Source of the DNA: Alisma plantago-aquatica
Taxonomy: Eukaryota; Streptophyta; Magnoliopsida; Alismatales; Alismataceae
Reading direction: 5' to 3'
Assembly: GCA_963693085.1 (NCBI GenBank)
Contig: OY856412.1
Location: 344,239,457 to 344,303,456 of the forward strand
Length of the DNA: 64,000 bases
The notes under the pieces are model-generated. The model searched no databases and was not told the origin of the DNA. It saw only the letters and a program-made list of their open reading frames with translations. The translations under genes and the position numbers were made by a program. Shown one piece after another: positions 34,951 through 46,888 of the stretch; the first letter of the stretch is position 1, and every line of letters starts with the position of its first letter.

Positions 34951-35820
34951 CCAACTGAAGTTCCTATAGTCAGGGAATTTGAAGATGTATTCCCTGAAGA
35001 ACTTCCAGGTGTACCACCGCCTCGGGAAATTGATTTTGAAATCAATCTGATCCCAGACACCCAACCTATAGCAGAAACACCATATAGGATAGCGCCTGTC
35101 GAAATGGCAGAACTCAAGAAATAACTTCAAGAGTTGCTTGAGAAGGGTTTCATCCGACCGAGTACCTCATCTTGGGGTGCTCCAATCCTTTTCGTTAAAA
35201 AGAAAGATGGATCAATGTGGTTGTGCATTTATTATAGAAAATTAAACAAAGTAACAATAAAGAATAAGTACCCTCTACCGAGGATTGATGATCTCTTTGA
35301 CCAGTTGTGTGGTGCAACCGTCTTCTCAAAGATAGATTTGAGGTCATGATATCATCAACTCCGTATTAAGGATAGTGACATACCCAAGTCTGCCTTTAGG
35401 ACAAGGTATGGTCACTATGAGTTCACAGTTATGTCGTTTGGACTAACTAATGCACCAGCTGCATTTATGGAACTCATGAATAGAATCTTCCGACCTTTCC
35501 TCGATCAGTGTGTTGTTGTCTTCATAGATGACATCATGATCTATAGTAGAGATGCTCAGCAACATGAACAACATCTTCGTCAGGCTCTAACCTTCCTAAG
35601 AGAACACAAGCTATATGCTAAGTTTAGCAAGTGTGAGTTCTGGTTGCCAGAAGTATCTTTCCTTGGACACATGATATCTGCCTCAGGTATTTGTGTTGAT
35701 CCTAAGAAGATAGAATATGTTCTACAATGGGAACAACCGAAGACATCGACGAAGATTTGTAGTTTCTTAGGGTTGGCTGGCTATTACTGAAGGTTCATTA
35801 AGAACTTCAGTTCCATAGCC
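34951..35820 (+). pseudogene. Chromovirus reverse transcriptase
   Basis: The frame shows 'FPEELPGVPP' upstream, then '[20 protein letters not shown]', '[19 protein letters not shown]', '[17 protein letters not shown]' and '[14 protein letters not shown]' (FIDD catalytic pair, near 35530), then '[10 protein letters not shown]'. All RT core motifs are intact. Stops at 35122 (TAA), 35347 (TGA) and 35788 (TGA) break the frame. Two of the three fit a single C-to-T change from Gln or Arg codons. Confidence 0.93.
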
Positions 35821-36480
35821 TTACCTTTGACGAAGCTGACCCAGAAGGATGTTCCTTTTGTTTGGAGTGATAAGTGTCAGCAATCTTTTCAATTGTTGAA
35901 GGAGAGGTTGACAAGTGCATATGTACTTATGTTACCTGAGCAAGGAAAAGGATACATAGTTTTCTTTGATGCCTCCAAGTATGGACTCGGATGTGTGTTG
36001 ATGCAGGATAAACAAGTGATTTCTTTTGCTTACTGACAGCTTAAGAAATATGAGGAGAATTATCCGGCACACGATCTGGAGCTAGCTGTTGTGGTTCATG
36101 CCTTGATGATCTCGAGACACTATCTCTATGGAGAGACATTCCAGATTTTCACTGATCGTAAGAACCTTAAGTACATCTTCTCTCAGCATGAACTTAACAT
36201 GAGGCAATGTCACTGGATGGAGTTAATCAAGGACTACGATTGTACAATTGATTACCATCCAGGGAGGGCCAATGTAGTTGCATATGCTCTGAGTAGGAAA
36301 TCAGCAACACCAACCTTAGATAGAGAACAAATAAACTCTTTAGTATGGTCTAGGAGAGATATGCTTATCTCCTTAAGGCAAGAAAATGTACAATTGAAGG
36401 TGTCATTGTTAGCCGGGTTGTTGGCTGAGATGCATATAAAACCTACTCTAAGAGAGCAGATCAAGGAGGCACAGTAAGTT
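35821..36480 (+). pseudogene. Chromovirus RNase H
   Basis: 'YIVFFDASKYGLGCVLMQ' (first Asp), 'DLELAVVVHAL' (Glu), 'FTDRKNLKYIF' (second Asp) and 'RANVVAYALSRKS' (36266-36302). In the last block the family reads A-D-A-L-S-R, so the final catalytic Asp is Tyr (codon TAT at 36283). Stops are at 36034 (TGA) and 36475 (TAA). It removes the RNA strand after minus-strand synthesis. Confidence 0.9.
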
Positions 36481-37690
36481 GATGTTGCAGTTCGACAGTT
36501 CATATTGGAGTACGGTGATGAGAAATGAGATGGTTTCCATTATTCAGATGACCAAGTTGCCTGTTATTATGGGAGGATGATAGTGCCGAACTTGGATAAC
36601 TTGAGAAAGTTAGTCCTGGAAGAAGCTCATTCTTCGATGTATGACATGAATCCAGGGAGCACCAAAATGTATCGAAACTTGAAAGATATGTATTGGTGGC
36701 CTGGGATGAAGAAGGACGTTGCTGAGTTTGTTATGCGGTGTTCGGTGTGCCAGCAAGTTAAAGCTGAACACCAGAAGCCTGTAGGAACAATGCAACCTTT
36801 ACCCATACCACAGTGGAAGTGGGATCATGTAACCATGGACTTTGTTGTTGGCCTACCCAGAACAAGCAAGGGACATGATTCAATCTGGGTAATAGTTGAT
36901 AGGTTGACAAAGACAGTGCATTTCTTGCCAGTAAAACAACCTATTCTGCTGAGAAGTTAGCACAGTTGTATGTTCAGGAGATAGTATGACTGCACGGAGT
37001 TCCAGTCACTATAGTTTCTGACTGAGGACCCCAGTTTATGAGTCATTTTTGGGAGCGACTACACAGAGATATAGGCACCCAGTTAAGGTTTAGTACAGCC
37101 TTTCATCCTCAGACTGATGGACAGTCAGAAAGGACTATACAGACCTTAGAAGACTTGCTGACAGCATGCATTCTTCAGTTTATAGGGAGTTGGGATCTAC
37201 ACCTAAGTTTGATAGAGTTTTCCTACAATAATAGCTATCAACATAGAATTGACATGGAACCTTATGAAGCCTTGTATGGTATACGTTGTAGATCACCCCT
37301 ATGTTGGTATGAAACCAGTGAATATCAACTGTTAGGTCCTGATCTTGTGCAGCAGACCACAGAGAAGATCAAAGTAATACAACAACAGATTAAGACTGCA
37401 CAAGATATGCAGAAATCATATGCTGATAGACGTCGTAGACCCTAAGAATTCTAGGTTGGAGATAGAGTGTATCTCAAAGTCTCACCTTGAAAGGGAGTTC
37501 TGAGATTTGGAAAGAAAGGGAAGTTAGCTCCTAGGTTTATGGGGCCTTACCCAATAATTGAACGGATTGGAAAGGTATCCTATAAACTAGAGTTGCCACC
37601 AGAGTTACAGAGGTTACACCCTGTGTTTCACATTTCTATGCTGAGGAAATGTCACCCTGATAGAGAGTCAGTTCTACAACCTATGGAAGT
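36481..37690 (+). pseudogene. Chromovirus integrase
   Basis: The HHCC zinc domain ('EEAHSSMYDMNPGSTKMY', 'CSVCQQVKAEH') has lost its second His (Asn near 36649). The DDE core is visible: 'TMDFVVGLP' (Asp), 'TIVSD' (Asp, near 37010) and 'GQSERTIQTLEDLL' (Glu, near 37135). The frame shifts at an A run (36934-36937), consistent with loss of one A, and the rest continues in another frame. Stops at 36526, 36987, 37020 and 37443 break it further. Integrase inserts the cDNA in the chromosome. Confidence 0.93.
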
Positions 37691-37874
37691 AGAATTGAAT
37701 GATGACATATCTTACGAGGAAAGACCAGTGTCAATCCTTGATAACAGAATTAAAAAGCTGAAAAAGAAAGATACAAGTTTTGTAAAAGTCCTCTGGAATC
37801 ACCGTGGTGTTGATGAAGCCACATGGGAACAAGAGGAAGAGATGAGAAGGAAATACCCTGCTCTTTTCTCTTAA
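37691..37874 (+). pseudogene. Integrase C-terminal chromodomain-like tail
   Basis: 'ERPVSILDNRIKKLKKKD' followed by 'VKVLWNHRGVDEATWEQEEE' and 'KYPALFS', then stop. This is the C-terminal tail typical of the Del/Tekay chromovirus lineage, thought to guide integration to chromatin. It is uninterrupted here, although it is cut off from a translatable upstream frame. Confidence 0.88.
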
Positions 37875-37908
37875 TATGTTTTGTTGATTTCGGGGACGAA
37901 ATCCTTGT

Positions 37909-37918
37909 AAGGGGTGGA
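37909..37918 (+). promoter_or_regulatory. Chromovirus polypurine tract
   Basis: AAGGGGTGGA, a few bases before the 3' LTR start TGTAAC (37924) and after the conserved 'ggggacgaaat' block. It primes plus-strand DNA synthesis. The same block occurs ahead of the LTRs of the tandem array at 51256 and 55605. Confidence 0.88.
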
Positions 37919-39104
37919 TAATTTGTAACATCCCTGACCTGGGTTATGGACTAACCCTAGGTTTTTTGCTTAATTATGTAATTAGATACTTGTGGTTATC
38001 TTTTGGTATGTAATTAAAACTCCTGAGGAACATATATTTTCATTTCTGCCCTTTTTGAACAATGTTATAATATTGATTTGTAATAAGGGACCTATGTGCA
38101 AATTACCCAATTAGAGGGGTTAACTTGCAAATTGCACATGTTAATATGTTCCTCTGGTGTTGAGACATCATAAGAGTGAATATGATGTAGTGTGATGGAT
38201 TCTCCAAGCTTGGGCACCAAGATGCAGCTTGTGGAGCAATCCTTGTGCTTAAAACCCTAATTTTGGAGTAAAGTACAATTTACCTTAAATATGGGTTGCA
38301 ACATGTAAAATATACCTTCTAGAGTATCTTTTATGTTTCTTGACATCAATTAGAGTAAGAATGATGAAGAGGGCACTTCAATTGAATAATCAAATAAGAA
38401 GAATAACCTTTGTAATTAGTTAACCAAGTTGTAAGCAAAATGACCCTTCATATGTGTGCAACTTAGTAGGAGGCTTGGCTTCTTAACCTTTAGACCTTGG
38501 TTTAAGTAAGAGTTTTGCTTAATTATAGAGAAAGAGGGACGTGCCTAGGATAAGGAGAGAAGGATCTAGTTGAGAATAGAAGGAAAAGGTTGTCCTTATC
38601 TTGAAAATTCACCCAAAGTATATATACACCTTTTCTTACTTAGCAAGGATCGTTTCCTTCACTTCCCTTCTTATCTTCTTTCTTGGACTGACTAAGGGAA
38701 TAGCTTTAGAGCAGGGGAGAATGGATAAGTGAAGTTGGGTAAGCTTTGGTTGCCTTTTTGCTCGGATTCATGGAGAAAGTCATGATTCAAGGTTGGTTTG
38801 CTAGTTTTTCTTACTTAGTTCTTTTTTCTAGCCATCCTTTCCAACCAATTCTTGGAGAAACAACCTTGGACGACCTGTGGAGATCAAGACGCCATTAAAG
38901 CTTGGAATCTTGGAGCTCTAGAGCCGAACTTAAGGTGGGTTTTATAACTCTAAACCATTAACTTTGTTATACATCTTCTTTCTATGCAATAGTTGCTTGC
39001 TCTTCCTTCTTCCACTCTTCTATGAGTCCTTGCAAGCAAAACCGTGAAGAACAGACCTTAATCTTGAGGTAGAAGATGATGGGCGTGAATACCAATGTCA
39101 ATTT

Positions 39105-40290
39105 TTCAAACGGTCTCCCAACTTTGGTCCAAACGGTTTGCAAAACCGTTTAGAACCAAACAGCTTCAAAACCGGTTGGATTATGCAGTTTCACAAGACC
39201 GTTTAGATTCAAACGGACTGTTTGGATGGGTTTACCAAGCGTTGACCATTTTAGGGTCTTCTGGACACATTTTGAATTAATCACCTACAAAGAATCATTA
39301 ACAAATTCCAAGTAAATCTCAAGTTGAAAGGCACTTTAATCACCTAAACCCTAATCAGGTTCATTGCTGATTTCAATGGACCAATCTTGTTGAAGTTTGG
39401 GTTGAGTGGCCCAAACGCTTTCAAAACCATTTGGGGATCATCCAAACGGTCTCAAGACCGTTTGATGATCACTCAAGACCATTTGGAGGTCTAGGGTTAA
39501 GAAAAACTAATCAATTGAAGGTCCAATCATAATAGGTTGCTGAAATAATCAAAGTGCTGAATTTGTGACCAAATTAGGGTTCAACCCTTAGCTAATTGAC
39601 TTAGTTTTGATGAGAATTTGGGAAAACGGTCTCAAGACCATTTGGAGGATTTCCAAACGGTCCCAAGACCGTTTGGGGTCAGGTCATGGCCCAAGTGAGT
39701 GATAGTTGATGGGTTCAACTTCAATTAGACGCATGTTGATGAATGTTGAAGGTTGATCAATTTCCAACCCTAATTCAATTGATCCCAACCCTAATTGGTT
39801 ATCAATTGAGGTCAATTGAGTGTCAAATAGGTTAAGGATTAACCTAATTACCTTAATTGCTAAGTGGTTAACAAGTACAAGCTCTATTGAGGGGTTCAAC
39901 ACTAAAACCCTAATCAATTACAAGTGTTGATACACTTTTTGGGTCCATGCGGTTTTGAGATGTTTGGACCAAACGGTCTCAAGACCGTTTAGGACCAAAC
40001 GGTCTCAAGACCATTTAGGACCAAACCGTTTCAAAACCGTTTGGATTCATACAATTTCAAAACTGTTTATGGTCTTGCGGTTTCAAGGCTGATTTGCTCA
40101 AATGGTTTCAACGTCAAACTTGGGCAAACGGTCAACGTGGCCAAACGGTCTTCACCACACCTAGGGCAAACGGTCTTGTGTATGAACTAATCCATGCGGT
40201 CTTGAAAATCAAAGGTACCAAATGGTCAACCATTCCAAACGGTTTCAAAACAGTTTGGAGGTTGAAAGTTTAAAACCGTTTGGGGTCTTT
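39105..40290. repeat. Cluster of AAACGG/CCGTTT dyads (3' LTR)
   Basis: Same array as in the 5' LTR. Several dyads that have one mutated arm in one LTR have both arms intact in the other, so the ancestral LTR had more complete palindromes than either copy now shows. Confidence 0.88.
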
Positions 40291-41269
40291 TAAGGTCAAG
40301 ATTGCTTAATGATTTAAAGGCTTAGATGGTTCAATGGTTGTTTAACCTAAAACCTAATGATACCTAAATACATTAAGGGAACAAGTAATGAGTTTGATGA
40401 TGTATGATGTGATCAATGGTGAACATACTAAAGTACCCTTGAAGGGTTTAAATCGACAACACCTCTTGATCAAGAAAACCTTAATTAATGACCATAATGG
40501 TGATGACTTGACCTATGATAATTAAAGTTGACTTGGCCTAACCTAATCTAGTGTGATGTAAACATCATCTAATGGTAATAGGAGAGAGAAGACTCCTAAT
40601 ATGGATGGAAATCAAGTAAAATACCTTCAATGTGTATGCATGCACATGATTAGGGTATGATCCTTTATAGTGAGATCATGGAAACCCTAATTATGATGAT
40701 TAATGAATCCTAACCTAATTTGAAGGCATTAATGATAGTAATCTTCATATATGATGATGCTATGAGATCAATTCACTATGATGTGAATAGTAAACCCTAA
40801 TTGAGGGTGACATGATGAAATAATCAGTAAACCCTAATTCCAGGCTATACTTCAAGTATGAGACTTCATGATTGAAGTATGAAATAAGAAATCATTATTA
40901 AGATAAAGGGTTTGAGTAACCCTAATTGAATTGAAAAGGGAAACCTAGCCTTAGTGAAGGCTTGATGATACAATCCTTGAATTGAAGGATTGTCTTTACT
41001 TTATAAATTGCTAATATAGAGACAAATTGATTATTGTCAAATATATTGACCATGCAGGTTCTTATAGAGAAGTGGTCATAGCCAGGTAAGGGTTATGATA
41101 TCATATTCATTGAAAGCATGTTATTAAGAGCTTTATGAATATTGACATGCTATGTTGCCTAATATAAGTGGCAATATATGAGACTGATGGGTTGTGAGAG
41201 CCATGAGCAACACCAAGGTCATGATGAATAGATGACTTATTATGATTTAAGGGTTTGAACAACCCTATT

Positions 41270-44200
41270 TGTCACACCCCGATCTCACACTAACCACTGA
41301 TCACGAGATTAGGGCGCGACGGAGGGATTATCACATAAACAAATCACTTAGAACTTTTTCTTTTTAACACCTCGTAATGATATCCGGATATTGTTGTAAA
41401 CTAAAACATAATAAACTATTGCGGGAGCATGTCAATTAAACTGGCTAGATAACATAAACAGATTTTACAACATGTAACATTGTTTAACAGAAAGTAAACA
41501 TAACAGTTAATTTACATCTTTATACACATTCCACATACACACTCTCTCTCACCCACGCCATGTCCCAAGGACCGAGGGGAAAGGACTAAGAGACCACTAT
41601 CTAACTAAACTAACTACATATACCTTCTACAGATTAAGCGTTAGGATGAAAAGATCCTTTTGATTCCTGGAATTGTTGCTGACCTGAAAATGTTTGAGTA
41701 GAGGAATGAGCCTACTCGCTCAGTGAATAAAATTTCACTTAGCCATCATCGGATAACTCCATAATTTACATTTAACAGGAATATGTGGATAAAAGAACAA
41801 ACTGAGCAGTTCAAATTAAACAGTGCAATTATCGCAGAAAAGTATACTGAACATTTAAAGAACAAGTATTATAACTTCTAAATCTGAACATACACAAGTT
41901 TCATATTAATCTACCTTAATTCTAAGTAATCATCTTTTAACTTATGCCCTGATCATATGCAGTGTACTCTGCATATAAAGTCTCGTAGCGAACTACGAAC
42001 CCACCGTACAAGACTTAGCGAAACACCTGGGAAATGCTAAGTCTGACTGTCGTCCTAGTCTGCGTCAGGACTCTCAGGCTCACACGGCCTCACTGCACTC
42101 TCAAAGAGTGTACTCTAGACTCCTCCTCTAACCTAAGCACACAGGCGGAGAGTCTGGGTTACCACTGTGACACATGCACAGATTATTGTTGAATAACCCC
42201 TATTTACTTCCAGTGCCACCGTGACACACACACGGATTATTGTTGAACACTGCCTCTCTGTCCTTGTGCCACCGTGACACACACACGGATTATTATTGAA
42301 CACGAGCCACCGACCATCTAGACACACGCTAGGTAGGTCGTTTCACCCCTAAGGCACAGACCTCTCAAAGGGGTTCTACGGTGTCAGGGCATCTAAGTCT
42401 AACACATTTTATTATAACAAGAAAACTCTTATAACATTTTGTCTCTCTCTCACATATTCGACTACTAGAATATACTGTAATTCTGCAATTCACTAGCTAA
42501 AACTAGAAGTTCAACTTTCATAACATTTCTATATATAGTGCAACAACTATTCTCTTATATCGCAATAACTCATAACTCAGCTATGCTTTCATGCAAACAG
42601 ATTCGTTCACTGTAAATAGATTTCATATCTATTCCACGTCTCTATACTGATTTCATATTACTGAACATTCAAATATACTGTATTGAAAGGAATACTCAAC
42701 CTAAAATACTTTATCACATTTATTCGCATCTTACTGAAATTACTCGTAAAGCATACACATTTATTTTACTAATCATTTCATTTCGTTTGAACTATGCAAA
42801 TCAAAAGTATAAGGATGCTAACTATGCTCGACATCCGGGTAATCTCTATTACCCACATATACACATAAACATCATTTGTCATCTATAAACATGACTCAGT
42901 ATCAACTTATCCAGTTTCGATGCTAAACATCCATTTTATGCTCAATGTATACATTGCAGTTGTAATACAGGAAATTCTATCATTTTCATCAATCATATTA
43001 CGTATTTCAAGTTCCAATGAACCATATAAATTCATTAATTCAATCCACACTGATCAGATGCTAAACTAAATCATATAACGGCAGAAGGAAGCAGTTTATG
43101 AAATAAAATTCGAGTAACGCCAAATACTGTCCAAAAGCCAAGTATCAGCGAAAAATGCACAGTTTACTGAAAAATTCCAACTAAGGAGTTAAATGATGAT
43201 AACTAAATGAACTCCTACTCACCGCATTTCGAACTGTCCGGGTTCGTCCAGAATTGCATCTAGAGGCCTATTTCTGACGTTTGTTGGATCGACTTCTACC
43301 TCTGGATTACTCAGGAACAACCTGCTGCAAACAAACAGCTTCCTCACGCACACAGTGTTTGGAGTGATGGCTCACGCCTAGATGTTTCGAGCTGCTGCTG
43401 CAAACAGGCAGCCATTTATCTCACATACAGGTAGAGAGGAGGCTCGGTTGGGTGCTAATACGTGATTATTGGCTGCGGATTCGAGCTCTAGGCTCATGGT
43501 CAAAGTCAAAGCATTGCTTGGTTCTTGCTCACGCCCTAGATGCTATTGGCCATCGCTTCTTGCAGCTGCTGTTGCTGCTGCAATTAAATGGGGCGCCGCC
43601 CCTGCTGCTTAGGGAACAGGTGAGCGCCGAAAGACAAGAAGTTGCAGATTCATGTTCGGACCTCCATGCCGAGCTCGATGCCGGAATTTTTGTGGTGCTT
43701 GCATGCCCTAGGGCTCCTGGCCGGAGCCGAGCAACTGCTGCGCTGCAGCTTGGTCGTCGACCGCCTAAGCAGCTCGAGCGAGCTACTAGCAGGAAGAGGA
43801 AGGAGAAGGGAGAAAGAAGAAGAAGGGAAGAGGAAGAGGGAAGGAAGAGGAGGAAGGGGTGTAGCTGAATCGGGCTAAGGGCCAAGAAATCGCCCCGCCA
43901 TCGCCTCCCTTTCCGATGCAGGTTGCGCGCTACAGTGTGCCGCCTTCCCTATTCTATCAGGTGGAAGGGAAGATGGGATAAGTAAGGAAATGGAAAAAGG
44001 AAAAGAAAGGGAAAATAAATAGCCACAAATTTGGGAAAATTGCAAATTGGGTCCCTAGAAAATAAAAATAGCATAACTATTGCCTCGAAGGTTCAATTGA
44101 GATGATTTCTCTTGCAAAATTTCAAGTGTGAGATCCTCTACACCCTCAGTGCAAGAAATCATCCTAATTAGTGTGTTTCAACTAATCAAAATACTATTCG

Positions 44201-44397
44201 CTTCATAGACACTTATTTAACTTAACAATTAGCACTGCAATTATCATTAATTGCCTCAGATGATTGAATCTCAACTATTGATTCACATATAAGCTTATCT
44301 TGATCAACCATGCTATTTAATAATATACTCAACACTAATCAAGGTGCTTCAAGTTAATTGAGGTATTTACTGGCTAACCTCAACGTGGGTCATAACA
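41270..44397 (-). mobile_element. Solo LTR of another Ty3 family, 3.1 kb
   Basis: An insertion with TGT...ACA ends and a perfect 5-bp duplication CTATT (41265-41269 and 44398-44402). The host LTR resumes exactly after it. No gag or pol lies inside, so it is a solo LTR left by LTR-LTR recombination (or a 3.1-kb non-coding element). Orientation is inferred as minus: on that strand it starts TGTTATGACCC and ends GGGGTGTGACA, a common Ty3 LTR end, and a TATTTATT (44013-44021) is followed by a C/T-rich leader. Open frames at 43452-43885 are low-complexity (GA-rich) and not credible genes. Confidence 0.85.
42161..42303. repeat. Three ~54-bp repeats in the solo LTR
   Basis: Three copies of a block with 'accgtgacacacacacgg' and 'attattgttgaa' start near 42161, 42216 and 42270. 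The second and third are nearly identical and the first is diverged. All three ORF-like frames across them are artefacts. Confidence 0.85.
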
Positions 44398-45808
44398 CTA
44401 TTCCTGAATCATAGTAATGAAATGGTTAAGAATTGATATCCATATGATGACTGATATGAGTTAAAATTGATACATTTAGTATTCTTCTTTTATAGCACTT
44501 ATTTTAATGATTAATGAATGAAAACATGCTTGATGATAAAAGAATGCTAAAATGTACTTATATAATCAAGAATAATCATATCATGTAGAGCCCTGATCAT
44601 AGATCCATCATTGTCACTAGTTTAATGATGGCGAAACAAGTTTCCCTAAAGGAACTCCTGGAAAACATACTTTTGAGTATGATGGAGTTATGGACGTGAA
44701 TATTCTTACATCCTGATGTAGGAATTGATGTAAGATGTACCTTAATCCATCAATCCTTCATTATGTGTTTATGTCGGGATGATGTTTCATTAATCTCCCT
44801 AAGGAATCTTTAATGTTGCATCGATGAGAGATAAACAAGAAATCTTTCAATAGCGATGAGAGTACAGAACGCCACTGTGACTCTAATAGCAAAGTTGCCA
44901 GAATACCATGGAAAGCTATTGTAGCAGAGACTTGAGAAGTCCTGCATGCTGATCCTCACACTGAATGAGGAAGATGAGGTCATAAGAATCTGGCTCTTTT
45001 GATGACCTATGTATGATACCGATGCGATTTAGTAATGATCGGTTGGAGTATGAGCGGTATACCTCATCTTCGCATGGCATAATAATGTTTGTAAAATATA
45101 ATCAGCCGTGTAGCATAAATGCTTAGGTTGAACTACGAGAAACAACGATTGACATTACGTTGTTTATAATGTTCCAGTCAAGTAATCAGTATACATGTTC
45201 TTCATAAGCCTTATTGAAAGATTACTTAAGTAAATGTTGCTTCACTTAATCCTAAGCCTGCTGTTAAATGTTTTAAGTTACCTTGATTATGTTATTCTTT
45301 CTTTTTGCTATAATAAAGCTTCTGACAGAGAGTTATAACTCTCGTTGGGACAATTATTCAAATTGTCTCACCCCCGTAGGTTTCGACTTTTTAGGTGGAC
45401 GTCGAGGATGAAGGAACCAATCTGAGGGTGAGCAGTATCAGCAACAACAACACCTGGGGTAGCAGTGAATCTCAGGTGGAGATATTGACTGCCAAGTCTT
45501 GTAGATAATATGTCTTATGTCGTGTTTGTACTCTCAGGTCCTAGGAGTGAGTAGGTCTGAGGTTTTTGGCTTTAAGCCTCGAGATTTTGTATCTGGATGT
45601 ATATAATCACCCGAGAAGCGATTTCACAAGATATGTATTGTTAAACTATGATGTAAACTATTTATCTTGTTTCTTATAAAGGAGTTTTATGGTTTAAAGA
45701 TCTTTTCTTAAAAAGTTTTAATTTCTAGTGATTTTTCATAATTCCGCTCCCAGTTAAACAATTTCTTCCGCTAAGTTTACTTCATGATTTACGAGTTGGA
45801 ACGTCTGA

Positions 45809-46888
45809 GTTACAATATGGATTTAATAGTTTATGTATTGGGTAAAAACTAAATCGACCACATAGTACCTTTGTTATTAATTCCAATAATTATGAAATCT
45901 CTACTCTTTCAACAAGTGAGTCCACATTTTTTTAATTTAATTTTTTTCTATCTAAAGTTGTGGGGTCAATAATGCACTTATAACAAGAAGAGATTTGGCT
46001 CTAAGGCCACTATGTTATATCACTGATGTGAGTGACTTTGTGACAAGTAAACGAATTAACAAATGTCGTTTAAAAGGCCATCATTGGTGATTTTAGTTTT
46101 AGTTGTCATTTCAAAGGGAAAGGGAACTCACTCATAATGAGGACAAAGATGCATCCTTATCCTCCATTTGAATCTCCATTGTTCGATATTTGTACAATAT
46201 AATAGGTCCATTAAGTTCAATTTATTCTATTATTCATTCAATCTATGTTTCCCCCCATTATAATAGAGATAGACTATTCTGGTAAACAAACATCTAGAAG
46301 TACTTTAACTAGTCAAAGAGCATGACATATACTTCACTCAACATGTTGGGCAATCCACTCCTTTATCAAGTCATTCAAAACTTTAGACCAGTCTTTAAGG
46401 TAAGATTTGATAGTGGATTTGGGCCCTTCTCATTTGAAATCCTATTGGAAAATTGACTATTACAAACTCTATCAATTTTGCACCTTATCCAAGTATTAAT
46501 CATCTTTTGGTTCTACCAATTTTACCTTCTTGATCTTTCTCTTGATTTATTTATTTTAGAATTAGTGCACATCTTAGTTTTTGCAAATCACCATTAAACC
46601 CAAAATTAATGGGATGTTCATATAATATTTTATACCATAGGTACCCAAAGGTGAATTACTTTTGATGTTGTCTTAAATGCCAATATTGATGATGTATTCA
46701 TGTAATATTCTCATTCTTTTATGTTTCTCTTGATACTTTAATTTTGTTTTCTTGCAATGGTAGATATGATCTTCTAGTAAACAAGCCACCTTGTGGCAAT
46801 GGATGGAGGTTAAAAAATAAGTGGAGTATAACCAATAAAATGATTGGTACATTCCTGTTTGTATTTTTAGTGACCAATAAAGGCTTGT
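45809..46888. other. Non-coding spacer
   Basis: AT-rich DNA between the chromovirus and the tandem LTR array. No domain or LTR was recognised. Together with the sequence left of 28266 it is presumably the older host sequence into which the chromovirus inserted. Confidence 0.45.

Larger units (their letters stand above)
28266..45808 (+). mobile_element. Ty3 chromovirus (Del/Tekay type), nested
   Basis: The element starts TGTAACATCCC and ends ...ACGTCTGA. It has a 4.8-kb 5' LTR, a 4.8-kb internal region and a 3' LTR that is 4.75 kb once a 3.1-kb inserted solo LTR is removed. Flanks are ATTAC (28261-28265) and GTTAC (45809-45813), a 4-of-5 match consistent with a 5-bp target duplication. The LTRs align along their length with scattered substitutions, so the insertion is not recent. 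The pol order PR-RT-RH-INT and the C-terminal chromodomain-like tail place it in the chromovirus branch. Confidence 0.93.
37924..45808 (+). repeat. Chromovirus 3' LTR, split by a solo LTR
   Basis: Aligns with 28266-33091. The left part is 37924-41269 and the right part 44398-45808; 41270-44397 is foreign. AAACGG/CCGTTT dyads at 39105-40290 are better preserved than in the 5' LTR, for example 39442-39463 and 39969-39990. The terminal base pattern is ...TCTGA, against ...TCTCA in the 5' copy. Confidence 0.93.

Noticed and set aside
43452..43885. Overlapping open frames of 138 and 118 codons in GC-rich DNA
   Set aside because: They lie inside the solo LTR over a GA-rich low-complexity stretch, overlap on opposite strands and show no domain.
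28266..45808. Tandem LTRs of the chromovirus as part of the 46.9-59.7 kb array
   Set aside because: The LTR starts share only TGTAACAT and the purine tract context; the LTR bodies do not align, so they are separate families.
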